From assembly GCA_021817145.1 (NCBI GenBank), contig JAKAVV010000014.1, forward strand, positions 1-64,000: 64,000 nucleotides of DNA, in the 5' to 3' direction. This DNA comes from a bacterium (GTDB taxonomy: Bacteria > Vulcanimicrobiota > JABDET01). This document shows, piece by piece, positions 34,821-43,554 of this stretch. Position numbers and translations under genes: made by a program. The notes below the pieces were generated by a model, which was not told the DNA's origin, did no database searches, and saw nothing but the letters and a program-made list of their open reading frames with translations. How positions within the stretch are numbered: the stretch's first letter is position 1; each line of letters begins with the position of its first letter.

Positions 34821-35618
34821 ATGATGAATTTGGAAGCGAAAATTGGAGTTTTTGGAGGATCAGGCCTTTATTCTTTCCTGGACAAAGTCGAAGAAGTAAA
34901 AATAGAAACTCCTTATGGAGCTCCCAGCGATCGGATCGCGCTTGGAACGATTTATGGGAAAAAAGTCGCTTTTTTACCAAGGCATGGAAAAGATCACAGT
35001 CTTCCTCCTCATAAAATTCCTTATAAAGCGAATCTCTGGGCAATGAAAACTCTGGGGGTTCGAAAGATTATTGGACCTTGCGCAGCAGGAGCTCTTCAAT
35101 CTCATTTAAAACTGGGGGAATTTGTTATCTGCGATCAGTTTGTGGATAGAACCAGCGGCAGACAGGACACGTTTTATGATGGTCCAGTTACAACTCATGT
35201 TTCTGCAGCTGATCCTTATTGTCCAAAATTGAGAGAACTGGCTTCACGATCCTGTGAAGAATTGGGGATTCCACATCGAGACAAAGGAACTGTTGTTGTC
35301 ATACAAGGACCTCGTTTTTCTACAAGAAGTGAAAGCAAATGGTTTGCTTCTCAGGGATGGGAAGTCATTAATATGACGCAGTACCCAGAAGCCATTCTGG
35401 CTCGAGAGTTAGAAATCTGTTATGCTAATATTTCTTTGTTGACAGATTATGATGTTGGAACAGAAGGAGTGAAACCTGTCAGTCATGAGGAAGTGATTCA
35501 TGTTTTTAATGAGAATAATGATAAAGTTAAGAAGTTAATTTTTAAAATGATTGAAGAAATGAACCCGGATGAATCCTGCGCCTGTCATGAAGCTTTAAGA
35601 AACGCGCGTTTTGGATAA
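34821..35618 (+). CDS. mtnP: S-methyl-5'-thioadenosine phosphorylase
   Basis: 265 aa; the purine nucleoside phosphorylase class II fold, with GVFGGSGLYSF at the N-terminus, LPRHGKDHSLPPHKIPYKAN and the GPCAAGAL/TEGVKPVSHEE blocks typical of MTAP. It splits methylthioadenosine from polyamine and SAM metabolism into adenine and methylthioribose-1-phosphate. A methylthioinosine phosphorylase role is a possible alternative. Confidence 0.9.
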   Translation: MMNLEAKIGVFGGSGLYSFLDKVEEVKIETPYGAPSDRIALGTIYGKKVAFLPRHGKDHSLPPHKIPYKANLWAMKTLGVRKIIGPCAAGALQSHLKLGEFVICDQFVDRTSGRQDTFYDGPVTTHVSAADPYCPKLRELASRSCEELGIPHRDKGTVVVIQGPRFSTRSESKWFASQGWEVINMTQYPEAILARELEICYANISLLTDYDVGTEGVKPVSHEEVIHVFNENNDKVKKLIFKMIEEMNPDESCACHEALRNARFG

Positions 35619-35632
35619 ATCAGGGGCTCTTT

Positions 35633-36481
35633 TTAAGATTTTAATTTCCAGAGTAAATTTTCAATCACCAGTCTGAAGTTCCCAGAATGATTTAAGTACT
35701 CTTGAGCTTCCTGAACAGCATCAATCTTTTTTTGGATTTCATGGAAAGTCAATTTTTCAGCTGCGTCTTTCTCTGATGCATCAAATTTCTTCAGCATGAT
35801 TCCATCTTCCCACCCGGATTTAATGACAAGAGTATCTCTGAAAAAGGTCATTAGAAATCTAAAAAGAATTTCTTTGTTTTCCTGGTAATCTTCTAATAAT
35901 GCCGTTTTTTCGAAAACTTCAAAATGGCTGCCTGAGAATTTTAAAAAATTTTCAGGGATTTCTTTTATGAACTTATTCCAGGATAGATCTCTTTTGTCTT
36001 CGGATTGATCCGATGGCTGAATAGAAACCCACTGGCATCTGGAAGCAAGGGTGGGAAGAATACTGGTTGGGCTGGGAGCTGTTAAAATGAAAACAATTCC
36101 AGGGTCAGGTTCTTCTAAAATTTTCAGCAGACTCTGTCCTGCCTCTTCTGTGAAAACCTGGCTCTTATAGAGAATGAAAACTTTCCATTCTCCTTCAAGA
36201 GGGCCATACCTGGCTTCTGATTTTAAATTTCGAATTTGAGAAATTTTAATCTTCTCCCCTTCCGGATAAATCTCTCGAAAATCAGGATGATTTCCGGATT
36301 TAATCTTTCGGCAGGAGACGCAAATTCCGCATCCTTTTTTTTCGCGGCACAAAAGGGCTGCGGCAAACTGTTTTGCTCTGTCTTCTTTTTGAGAATTTTC
36401 TGCGCCGAAAAACAAATACGCATGCGCTGGTTTATTCGTTAAAAGAATCTGATTTAGAAAATCTTCTCCAATGGAATTCAA
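35633..36481 (-). CDS. holB: DNA polymerase III delta-prime subunit HolB
   Basis: 282 aa clamp-loader subunit with a RecA-like fold. The P-loop region is degenerate (FFGAENSQKED, no GKT), as is usual for delta-prime. A zinc-binding segment CREKKGCGICVSC is present, and the SRC motif (TLASRCQWVSI) supplies the arginine finger to the neighbouring gamma subunit. It is followed by the hydrolase gene upstream on the same strand (four bases away). Confidence 0.88.
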   Translation of the reverse strand: MNSIGEDFLNQILLTNKPAHAYLFFGAENSQKEDRAKQFAAALLCREKKGCGICVSCRKIKSGNHPDFREIYPEGEKIKISQIRNLKSEARYGPLEGEWKVFILYKSQVFTEEAGQSLLKILEEPDPGIVFILTAPSPTSILPTLASRCQWVSIQPSDQSEDKRDLSWNKFIKEIPENFLKFSGSHFEVFEKTALLEDYQENKEILFRFLMTFFRDTLVIKSGWEDGIMLKKFDASEKDAAEKLTFHEIQKKIDAVQEAQEYLNHSGNFRLVIENLLWKLKS

Positions 36482-36484
36482 TGA

Positions 36485-37381
36485 TTATTCCATTTTGACG
36501 ATTTGTTCACTCATTCCTTCAGGTATAGGGGTGCCTGTCAAAATTTCCCCAATTTTTGCATGAACTACAGGAGAAAATTTAAATTCTGCGTGGATATACT
36601 CTTTCCCGTGGATAAAATAATTTTCTGCGTTTGGAAGTTTGGCGCTCCATGATGGAACAAGTCCATCCCCTTTCAACCATTTTCCAGGGATTCCAGGAAA
36701 ACGTTTTCCTTTTAGGTGTTGAATATCGGATCCTGCAAGAACAGTTAGGGTTTGAGTTTTCTTTTTCTCTGATTCAAGATTCTCAGGTGAGTTTAATTTC
36801 TTAAAATAACGATTGGTATGCCATTTTCTAAAATGGAAATCAGGCCTGAAATCTAGAATTGCTTTTTGAGTTTCAGGATTTAGAGCATACCCTCTAACAG
36901 AAGGGAGCGAAATATGGATAAACTTTTGGATTTTAGCGAAGGGCCATAACAGACCGATCCCAATAGGAATCCCGTGATTTGGCGGGACCAGAAGAATGAG
37001 GTTCCCAATATGGTCTCCTCCTTTTCTCAAATATTCTCGTGTTTCAATGGCTCCCTTGCACTCAGCAACAATATCAACTTTGTCCGATCCTGCTGCTTCT
37101 CTAATACTGTCAATGGCAGCTTTTATTTCTTCCGCGTTCTGCTCAAAACTTCCAAACTCTCTAGAGTAGTGCAGAGAAGCCATATTGCCACTTTTCTTTT
37201 TAAAATTTTCAACAAATTTTTCTCGATTTCCAATCTCAAAATCTCCAACATAACGATTGTTGTTCCCCTTATGAAGGTATCTGGCAATTGAAAGCAGTCC
37301 ATGTTTTTGGCTCGTGCCGCCCGGAATTAAGAGCAGAGGATTTGATAAATGAGGAATTGTTTGAATTTGACTGCTTCCCAT
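36485..37381 (-). CDS. Lipase-like alpha/beta hydrolase with Cys nucleophile
   Basis: 298 aa from ATG 37381; a GTG start at 37399 is also open. The oxyanion region LLLIPGGTS and the strand-elbow VDIVAECKGAIETREYL resemble bacterial lipases (LipA has VDIVAHSMGG), but the nucleophile position is Cys, not Ser. A late His in VVHAKIGEI could complete the triad. No signal peptide. Probable ester or thioester hydrolase; substrate unknown. It is upstream of holB on the minus strand and four bases separate them. Confidence 0.6.
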   Translation of the reverse strand: MGSSQIQTIPHLSNPLLLIPGGTSQKHGLLSIARYLHKGNNNRYVGDFEIGNREKFVENFKKKSGNMASLHYSREFGSFEQNAEEIKAAIDSIREAAGSDKVDIVAECKGAIETREYLRKGGDHIGNLILLVPPNHGIPIGIGLLWPFAKIQKFIHISLPSVRGYALNPETQKAILDFRPDFHFRKWHTNRYFKKLNSPENLESEKKKTQTLTVLAGSDIQHLKGKRFPGIPGKWLKGDGLVPSWSAKLPNAENYFIHGKEYIHAEFKFSPVVHAKIGEILTGTPIPEGMSEQIVKME

Positions 37382-37469
37382 ATCTTTATGATACAACACA
37401 AATAGAAGAGCTGCAAGATCCTGTGGCAGAGGTATGGTTAAAAAAGTGTTAATTTCGGGTTAGATTTGA

Positions 37470-37527
37470 GGCAGGGATGCCGAACTCCTCTCGAAACAAG
37501 AACTCACAGGATGTAGAGTTCTTCTTT
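37470..37527. repeat. palindromic repeat, copy C
   Basis: The hairpin AAGAACTC / GAGTTCTT (37499-37524, 26 nt with GGATG near the tip) is preceded by GGCAGGGATGCCGAAC, aligning over more than 50 bases with copy A at 2196-2249. Stem bases differ from copy A, yet the 8 outer pairs are kept. It lies between rluD and the hydrolase gene, in 155 bases with no gene. Confidence 0.65.
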
Positions 37528-37536
37528 CGGGTTATC

Positions 37537-38448
37537 CTATCCCGATCTTAAGAGTATCAGCGTTTTTTGAAAGTCGTCAGGGAGCTGGGCTTCAAATTTT
37601 ACAGGTTGAAAAGTTATGGGATGAGCTAATTGAATTTTCCAGGCATGCAGCATTTGCCTTGCAGCAAGATCATCTTTTTTACTCCCATACAAAGAATCTC
37701 CTATTATCGGATATCCCATATTGGATAAGTGCACTCGAATTTGATGGGTTCTTCCAGTCTCAATCCGACATTCAAGATAGGTATGGTTTTTAAATCGCTC
37801 TAGCACTTTAAATCGGGTAACTGCATCTCTGCCATTGGACGAAACAACCGCCATTTTTTTGCGGTCTTTTGGGTGTCTGCCAATTGGTTGATCAATAATC
37901 CCTTCATTTTGGGAAATCCGACCATGAACAATCACAGCATAATCTTTCTTAATTTCTCGACTTTTTAACTGTTTTGACAGCTGAAGATGAGCTTTATCGC
38001 TTTTTGCGATAAGGAGCAGTCCACTGGTATTTTTATCCAGGCGGTGAACAATCCCTGGTCTTAGAGGATAAATGCTGGAAAGCTGGTTAAAATGGTAAAT
38101 AAGAGCATTAACTAATGTTCCCTCCCAATGACCTGCAGCAGGATGAACCACCAAACCTGCTGGTTTATTAATAACAAGAAGGTCTTTGTCTTCATAAAGT
38201 ATATCCAGAGGAATTGCTTCTGGTTTTAATTCAGAAGATTCTGGCTCAGGAAGGGCGATTTCTAGTTTTTCCCCTCCCTTTAATAAAATCCCAGCTTTTT
38301 CAGCAGTGCCGCCGTTTATAAAGATTTTATTATCGCTTAAGAGGTTTTTAATTTTCGCCCTGGTTAATCCTGATTCTCTGCTTAGAAAGAGATCCAGACG
38401 TTCAGGGTTTCTACCTTTTTGAAAAAAATAACTCACACTGTCAGACAT
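37537..38448 (-). CDS. rluD: RluD-family 23S rRNA pseudouridine synthase
   Basis: 303 aa from ATG 38448 (a TTG start six bases upstream is possible). N-terminal S4 RNA-binding domain (RLDLFLSRESGLTRAKIKNLL), then the catalytic core with HRLDKNTSGLLL (catalytic Asp) and GRTHQIRVHL. The family converts U1911/1915/1917 or U955/2504/2580 of 23S rRNA; which site cannot be told from sequence. Next gene upstream is lgt. Confidence 0.9.
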   Translation of the reverse strand: MSDSVSYFFQKGRNPERLDLFLSRESGLTRAKIKNLLSDNKIFINGGTAEKAGILLKGGEKLEIALPEPESSELKPEAIPLDILYEDKDLLVINKPAGLVVHPAAGHWEGTLVNALIYHFNQLSSIYPLRPGIVHRLDKNTSGLLLIAKSDKAHLQLSKQLKSREIKKDYAVIVHGRISQNEGIIDQPIGRHPKDRKKMAVVSSNGRDAVTRFKVLERFKNHTYLECRIETGRTHQIRVHLSNMGYPIIGDSLYGSKKDDLAARQMLHAWKIQLAHPITFQPVKFEAQLPDDFQKTLILLRSG

Positions 38449-38489
38449 AGTCAAAATATTTCCAGATAAGCAAGTAACTTTTAACTTAT

Positions 38490-39320
38490 TTATTTTGCAT
38501 TTTCAGGGGCGAATGTATTTTTAGTGTCTGTTAAACTTTCCGCAGAACTTCTTCGTAAATAAACCAGAAATCCGACAGCAGCCAGGATAGTGGCTAAACA
38601 AATCCACTGCACCAGTGTCAATGGTCCTTCCTGAAGTCTATCCGCTCTCCAGAATTCAACAATAAAGCGAGCGATGCTGACCAAAATAGCTCCCCATAAA
38701 AAAGTGGTTCCTGGTTTTGTATTTTTAAATCGAGTAAACAAAATTGCAGCAGCGATTAAATCAAGAACCAGTTCAAACAATTGAGTTGGAAGGCGATGCC
38801 CATGGTAAGTTGGATTCCCAATGAAAACAAAAGCGATGGGAAGATGGGATCGAACTCCAACACAGCAGCCATTGAAAAAACATCCAATTCTTCCAAGCCC
38901 CATTCCAACGGCTAGAGCAGGGGCAATGACATCTCCCACTTTCCAGAAATTCAATTTTTTCTTTCTGACAAACCAGACCCCAGCCAGGAAACCTAAAATC
39001 AATCCTCCTGAAATGCTGAGCCCACCTTGTCTCAAATTAAAAATTTCCCAGAAATGTTTAATATAACTGTAATGGCGGTGATAAACAGGTTCTAAAATAA
39101 ACAAAAGGCGAGATCCAACAATACCCGCAAATAAAATCAGGAAACACAGATCACTCATGGTTTCAGGGGAGATCCCGGCTTTTTTTGCTCTTACGAGAAT
39201 GATCCAAAAAGCGATTGCAAAAGCAATGCTTAAAGCAACTCCATAAGTATAAACATCAAATCCGGGAAAGAAGAAATGTCCTAAGGCAAAAGCGGGTATC
39301 CGAAATAAAATAGGATGCAT
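38490..39320 (-). CDS. lgt: Prolipoprotein diacylglyceryl transferase Lgt
   Basis: 276 aa polytopic inner-membrane protein with the Lgt signature GRIGCFFNGCC near residue 145 and about seven membrane segments. It attaches diacylglycerol to the lipobox Cys of lipoproteins. Downstream order on the minus strand is rluD. Confidence 0.92.
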   Translation of the reverse strand: MHPILFRIPAFALGHFFFPGFDVYTYGVALSIAFAIAFWIILVRAKKAGISPETMSDLCFLILFAGIVGSRLLFILEPVYHRHYSYIKHFWEIFNLRQGGLSISGGLILGFLAGVWFVRKKKLNFWKVGDVIAPALAVGMGLGRIGCFFNGCCVGVRSHLPIAFVFIGNPTYHGHRLPTQLFELVLDLIAAAILFTRFKNTKPGTTFLWGAILVSIARFIVEFWRADRLQEGPLTLVQWICLATILAAVGFLVYLRRSSAESLTDTKNTFAPENAK

Positions 39321-39323
39321 GTC

Positions 39324-39896
39324 TTACTCCTCTTCAAAAATTTTAAAAATATTAAGGGTGAATCCAGGAAGTTCGGGGTCTAAAGAAATGTTCTTTGGAT
39401 TCACCAGTACTTGAGTTTCAACCCCTGGACGGTATAACTCAACAATGCGTTCATAAGGATCCATGAAAATCGCAATTCGAGCTCCATTCGCGATATAAAT
39501 CTTCATTTTTTCTTGAAGTTCATCTTTAAACTGGCTGTAAGATCGGATTTCAAAAACAGCATCCGGACATAAGGGTAAGAATCTGCGGAGTTTTTCTCGA
39601 GATAATGTGTTCAATCGAGATTTTAGTGTCCAAGAAGCATCTGGCACGAACAATCTTCCATCAGGCAATCTGAAACCTGCAGAAGATGGAAAGGCTCTTC
39701 CTGATCCATTTTGTTCTGCCCATTGATAGATTTGAACAAAGAGCCCTCCTTCCTTAAATGCGGATTCTCCACCAGAAGGAGTCACAATAAGTTCTCCTTC
39801 TGAGTCCAATTCAAGCTGATATCCTGGATTAAGATCTGAAAGTTTAAGAATATCTTCATCACTAATAGGTTTCAAAGGCTTGAGAGTAATCGCCAT
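39324..39896 (-). CDS. Uma2-family putative endonuclease (DUF820)
   Basis: 190 aa with the PD-(D/E)xK-like core of the Uma2 family (VPDASWTLKSR, CPDAVFEIRSYSQ, KMKIYIANGA, IAIFMDPYERIVELYRPG). Usually found as orphan genes in cyanobacteria and mixed-content genomes; activity not established. It ends three bases before the lgt start and reads in the same direction, so it is probably co-transcribed with lgt. Confidence 0.8.
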   Translation of the reverse strand: MAITLKPLKPISDEDILKLSDLNPGYQLELDSEGELIVTPSGGESAFKEGGLFVQIYQWAEQNGSGRAFPSSAGFRLPDGRLFVPDASWTLKSRLNTLSREKLRRFLPLCPDAVFEIRSYSQFKDELQEKMKIYIANGARIAIFMDPYERIVELYRPGVETQVLVNPKNISLDPELPGFTLNIFKIFEEE

Positions 39897-40026
39897 ATTC
39901 GTTCACTAACAGTTTGTTATTCTTTAAAAACAGAGGGAATCCTTTAATTGGAGGGGTTATCCATCATGACTTTGAGGGAATTATTTCCTCGCCCTTCATT
40001 TTTCACCCTCTAACGCAGAAGAGCGC

Positions 40027-40055
40027 TTGACAAATATAGTGTGTGTCGTGAATAA
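40027..40055 (+). promoter_or_regulatory. promoter ahead of the GspF/pilin cluster
   Basis: A consensus -35 TTGACA (40027-40032) with a weak -10 GAATAA 17 bases later, followed by AAGGAAGGAAGGAG and the start at 40079. Confidence 0.45.
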
Positions 40056-40078
40056 GGAAGGAAGGAGTGTTTTTTTCT

Positions 40079-41392
40079 ATGGTTTACTGGTTCAGGAGGA
40101 AAGAAGAGTTAAATTGTTTTAGGTATTATGCCTTGGATAAAAATGATCAGGCAGCAGAGGGGATTATCCGGGCTCCTACTTTTGAGCAAGCTTATCAGAT
40201 TCTTGACAAAAAATTTCCTTCTTTGATTCGGGTAGAACCTGCTTCTCCAGATGAAATCCCTGAAGAAGTGGTTGTGGCTCAATTTAAAAGGATTTACTGG
40301 AAAATTCCGGTTCTGCCAGAAATTTTTTTTAGTAAAAAAAACCAGATTTGGAAAGGAAAAATCCCGCAGCAAATCTCCGTTTTTTTTGCCAGGCAAATGG
40401 CTCTGATCCTTCATGCTGGACTCCCTTTTCTCCAGGGCTTAACCCTGCTTGAAGAAACATCAGAACCTCATCTGGCTTCTATCTTGAAAGAAATAAAAAG
40501 TGGAATTAAAAAAGGGCTTTCTTTTTCACAGTGTCTGCATAGGCATCCTAATCTTTTCCCTCAAGCTTGCACTGCCATGATTGAAAGCGGAGAAGCTTCT
40601 GGAAAATTAGAAAGAAGTTTTCTGGAAATCGCAGAGTTACTGGAAAACCAACTTTTTATAAAACGGAAGATCACCGCCAGTCTCTCTTATCCGGCCACCC
40701 TGGTTGTTGTGAGTGTTTTACTCCTTTCTTTTTTGGTTAATGATGTGCTGCCTCAAGGATTAAAAATCTATCAGAGATACAAGTTCAAACTTCCATTTTT
40801 AACTCGATTCCTTTTGTTTGTGATTGAAATTTTGCACTCTCAATCTTTTCATGCTATTTTTTTCCTCTGCCTGGCAGCGGCAGGAGTTGGAATTTTCTTT
40901 TTTTCGCTTTATCCATCAGCAAAAAAAGTGATGGATGTCTGTAAATTAAAAGTTCCGATCCTCAATGATTTAGCATTAAAAATTTACACTGCAAGGACTC
41001 TTTTTGCCCTCTCTTTTTTAATAGACAGCGGAATCCCATTTGTGGAATCCTGTCAGTTAGCCGGCAGAACCTCCGGAAATATCGTTTTTCAAGAACGGTT
41101 TAATCAAGTGGAAAAATATCTAAAGGACGGAGAAAAAATTGCTGATTCATTTAAAGCTCTGGGTTTGTTTCCAAGAATGATTCTGGATCTTATTGCCACA
41201 GGAGAAACTTCAGGAAAAATCTCGGAATTATTAAAAAAAGCCGCAGAATATTATGAAACGCAAATCCAGTATCAACTGGAAACTCTCATTCGGATTTTAG
41301 AACCCTGCCTGTTAATTGGCATGTCTTTTATTGTTTTATTCATTGCTTTAGCCGTGTTTCTTCCAGTCTTCACCCTGGTTCAACATATGTAA
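40079..41392 (+). CDS. Type II secretion/type IV pilus inner-membrane protein (GspF/PilC-like)
   Basis: 437 aa from ATG 40079 with AAGGAAGGAG upstream (a GTG at 40067 is possible). Two GspF cytoplasmic helical domains are seen (FFARQMALILHAGLPFLQGL and later LIDSGIPFVESCQLAG), each followed by membrane segments; IESGEASGKL and IATGETSGKI are the paired family motifs. It recruits the assembly ATPase for pseudopili or pili. The ATPase and secretin are not adjacent. Confidence 0.88.
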   Translation: MVYWFRRKEELNCFRYYALDKNDQAAEGIIRAPTFEQAYQILDKKFPSLIRVEPASPDEIPEEVVVAQFKRIYWKIPVLPEIFFSKKNQIWKGKIPQQISVFFARQMALILHAGLPFLQGLTLLEETSEPHLASILKEIKSGIKKGLSFSQCLHRHPNLFPQACTAMIESGEASGKLERSFLEIAELLENQLFIKRKITASLSYPATLVVVSVLLLSFLVNDVLPQGLKIYQRYKFKLPFLTRFLLFVIEILHSQSFHAIFFLCLAAAGVGIFFFSLYPSAKKVMDVCKLKVPILNDLALKIYTARTLFALSFLIDSGIPFVESCQLAGRTSGNIVFQERFNQVEKYLKDGEKIADSFKALGLFPRMILDLIATGETSGKISELLKKAAEYYETQIQYQLETLIRILEPCLLIGMSFIVLFIALAVFLPVFTLVQHM

Positions 41393-41435
41393 TTTCAATA
41401 TATGTAATTTTGAAAAGGAGGGATGATTTAAATTT

Positions 41436-41918
41436 ATGGAAAAAGCGGGCGCCTTGAACCCTGGTTTCGAGAAAGGATTTTCTTTAATTGAAGTGATAAC
41501 AGCGGTGGCTGTGTTAAGTATTGGGCTATTAGCTGTTTTTGGGGTGTTTGTTTATACTCTGAAAGGGGATGAACATGCTGACAAAATGGGGGAGGCTGTC
41601 GCAGCGGATCAATCCCTTCTTAATCTGGTCCGAGAATCTTGTGAAACATCGTTTAACAGCTGCATCTCAGGGGGTCTTAATTTTTCAGAGAAACCGCTGA
41701 CAAATTCTCCGTATGCTTCCTATTTCTCTAATCCTGCGGATGCCTCTTTTTTGGCAGCAGTCAATACTCAGGGATTGAACATCATCACAGGTGGAAACTG
41801 CAGCGGCCCAACAAGCCCAAGCTATCAATGTATTGTAGTTATCACTGTAGCGATTTCGTGGAAAAGAAAAGGAGGGGAAAGCCATGTTACCCTTGTGGCA
41901 TATCAGGGGATCCTATAA
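41436..41918 (+). CDS. Prepilin-like protein (PilV/GspI type)
   Basis: 160 aa; a class III signal, EKG|FSLIEV (cleavage after Gly14, Glu at +5), then a hydrophobic helix. C-terminal region contains paired cysteines (CETSFNSC, CSGPTSPSYQC). A minor pseudopilin. It precedes the second pilin-like gene, which overlaps it by 35 bases. Confidence 0.8.
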   Translation: MEKAGALNPGFEKGFSLIEVITAVAVLSIGLLAVFGVFVYTLKGDEHADKMGEAVAADQSLLNLVRESCETSFNSCISGGLNFSEKPLTNSPYASYFSNPADASFLAAVNTQGLNIITGGNCSGPTSPSYQCIVVITVAISWKRKGGESHVTLVAYQGIL

Positions 41919-42483
41919 AAAATTGATATCCACTCCACTTCCCCTTTACAATAATCCCAAAAATCATTCCGGTTTTACTTTAATTGAGGTTTTAATCGCA
42001 ACCGGCATTGCCGCCCTTTTAGGCACAATTATTCTGGCTATTTATTTTTCCAGTCTTCAGGCTTATCGAAGAGGAGAAGCCAAAAATCAAACCAGTGTAA
42101 AGGCTCAGTTGGCTCTTCAGCAGATCGGCAGGGTTTTGGCGCAAGCCTGTTCATGTGGGACAGGATCTGCGATTATTGGCAGCAGCTCAAATAGTGTGAC
42201 ATTTAATGTTATTTGCGGAAACCCTGCATTTCCTTCTGGAGTTGATCCATCCTGCCCATCTGGAAGCTATAATCAGTTGACTTTGACTTTTTTGAATGGA
42301 CAGGTTCTTTTGTCATCTTCATCTTCATCTTCAACCGAAAAAATCGCGGATTCAATTTCAAATGTGCAGTTTTCCGAATCAAACAACAATACTTTGACTG
42401 TCACTGTTTCACAAAAGGGGGTGATTCCTGGTGGCAATACGAACGAAAATTCGCAAATACAGCAAGTTTTCTTTTTCCATTAA
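41884..42483 (+). CDS. Prepilin-like protein (PilW/GspJ type)
   Basis: 199 aa with a prepilin peptidase site HSG|FTLIEV (Gly30, Glu35) after a 30-residue leader. The long leader is unusual but matches PilW-type pilins. Beta-rich C-terminal domain with a Ser-run. It overlaps the previous and following pilin genes. Confidence 0.75.
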   Translation: MLPLWHIRGSYKKLISTPLPLYNNPKNHSGFTLIEVLIATGIAALLGTIILAIYFSSLQAYRRGEAKNQTSVKAQLALQQIGRVLAQACSCGTGSAIIGSSSNSVTFNVICGNPAFPSGVDPSCPSGSYNQLTLTFLNGQVLLSSSSSSSTEKIADSISNVQFSESNNNTLTVTVSQKGVIPGGNTNENSQIQQVFFFH

Positions 42484-42883
42484 CCCGAATGGAAGCATTC
42501 TTCTGATTGCTATTGCCATTATGGTTGTTCTGTTTTTTATCACAACAGCTCTTTTATCTCTTGCTCAAACCCATTCATTTATGGTTTTACGAGTGGCAAA
42601 AGAAGCCACGGCTTCTAATGCTGCAGATGCCGGAATTCAACAAGCCATGGTCTGGCTTTATGCTGAGGAACTAAACGGCACTCCGTATGATTGTCCCCCT
42701 CCATCCACTTCCCCCCCTTCACCTATTGGTCCTTTAAATTATACTTATTCCATTTATACAGTCTCCTGTTCACCATCCATCACTTACAAAATTGAATCAA
42801 CAGGTTATTCTGGTTCTCCTCAAAACTCAGGTACTGTTACTAAAAGAATAAGCGCTGTCATTCAGCAGCAGGCTTCACCTTAA
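42431..42883 (+). CDS. PilX-like minor pilin
   Basis: 150 aa, start GTG at 42431, overlapping the previous gene by 53 bases. The N-terminus GSILLIAIAIMVVLFFITTALLSLA is a single hydrophobic helix, as in PilX_N proteins, without a clear GF cleavage site; later EATASNAADAGIQQAM is the PilX-type helix. It completes a three-gene minor pilin set that primes pilus assembly. Confidence 0.7.
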   Translation: MAIRTKIRKYSKFSFSINPNGSILLIAIAIMVVLFFITTALLSLAQTHSFMVLRVAKEATASNAADAGIQQAMVWLYAEELNGTPYDCPPPSTSPPSPIGPLNYTYSIYTVSCSPSITYKIESTGYSGSPQNSGTVTKRISAVIQQQASP

Positions 42884-42931
42884 TGAGGATAATCTTTCCT
42901 GAAAACGATTTAAATTAATTCCTCAAGACGA

Positions 42932-42961
42932 TTGACAGGCTGCCCCTCCCAGGTGTAAAAT
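42932..42961 (+). promoter_or_regulatory. promoter for the Ser/Pro-rich secreted protein
   Basis: TTGACA (42932-42937) and TAAAAT (42956-42961) are separated by 18 bases, upstream of the ATG at 43017. Confidence 0.5.
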
Positions 42962-43016
42962 GAAACTGTAGAATGAAAATAAGGTGTATAATGAAAATAG
43001 AAAAAGGGGAAAGAAA

Positions 43017-43484
43017 ATGAAGAAAAAGATTGAAAATAAATTCATCTGGAGCATAAAAATTTTGGGATTAGTGATCTTTTTCGCATTCCTGAACCCTCGC
43101 AATAGCAACAGTATGGGCAATCCGCCTCCCCCACCTCCTGGTACAAGTCACGGGTGTACCCCTATGAACACAGATTGGGGGATTCCTCCTTTGTTTGGAA
43201 CTTCCAGTACTACCCAGTGCACTTCAAATTCTGGTAACACAACCAGCTGTCTTGTCATCTTATTTTTTTCCTTTTGCGGGAATTCTTCAAGCAATAGTCA
43301 AACTGCTAGCAACCCTCCCAGCACCCCACCTTCTGCTTCCAGCCCATCATCTTCTGCTGGCAGCTCTTCCAGCCCATCATCTTCGGAGACGCTCGCCTCC
43401 AAGGAGCTGACGGAACCAGTGGCTTCCAGCTCACCACCTTCTTACAGTAAGAAATTTCACATTATTTCCTGGAAAGAGAAATAA
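43017..43484 (+). CDS. Secreted Ser/Pro-rich protein
   Basis: 155 aa from ATG 43017 with GGGGAAAG upstream. An N-terminal hydrophobic helix (IWSIKILGLVIFFAFL) is followed by a Pro-rich segment, four cysteines (CTP, CTS, CLV, CGN), and a long low-complexity Ser/Pro stretch (residues ~100-140). Possibly a surface or secreted protein linked to the neighbouring pilin genes. It has no family I recognise. Confidence 0.6.
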   Translation: MKKKIENKFIWSIKILGLVIFFAFLNPRNSNSMGNPPPPPPGTSHGCTPMNTDWGIPPLFGTSSTTQCTSNSGNTTSCLVILFFSFCGNSSSNSQTASNPPSTPPSASSPSSSAGSSSSPSSSETLASKELTEPVASSSPPSYSKKFHIISWKEK

Positions 43485-43554
43485 CTCGATTTTCAGGTTT
43501 CATGCCATCAAATCTTCGCGAAGATAAATTCGGCGATTTACAAGGGTGATGTTT

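Noticed and set aside
39974-39990. Imperfect hairpin GAGGGAATTATTTCCTC upstream of the GspF gene
   Set aside because: No U-tract directly after it and no plus-strand gene ends upstream, so a terminator is not supported.
41389-41415. Repeated TATGTAATTT between GspF and the first pilin
   Set aside because: Only two short AT-rich units with weak likeness to the 14-bp island repeats; probably local duplication.
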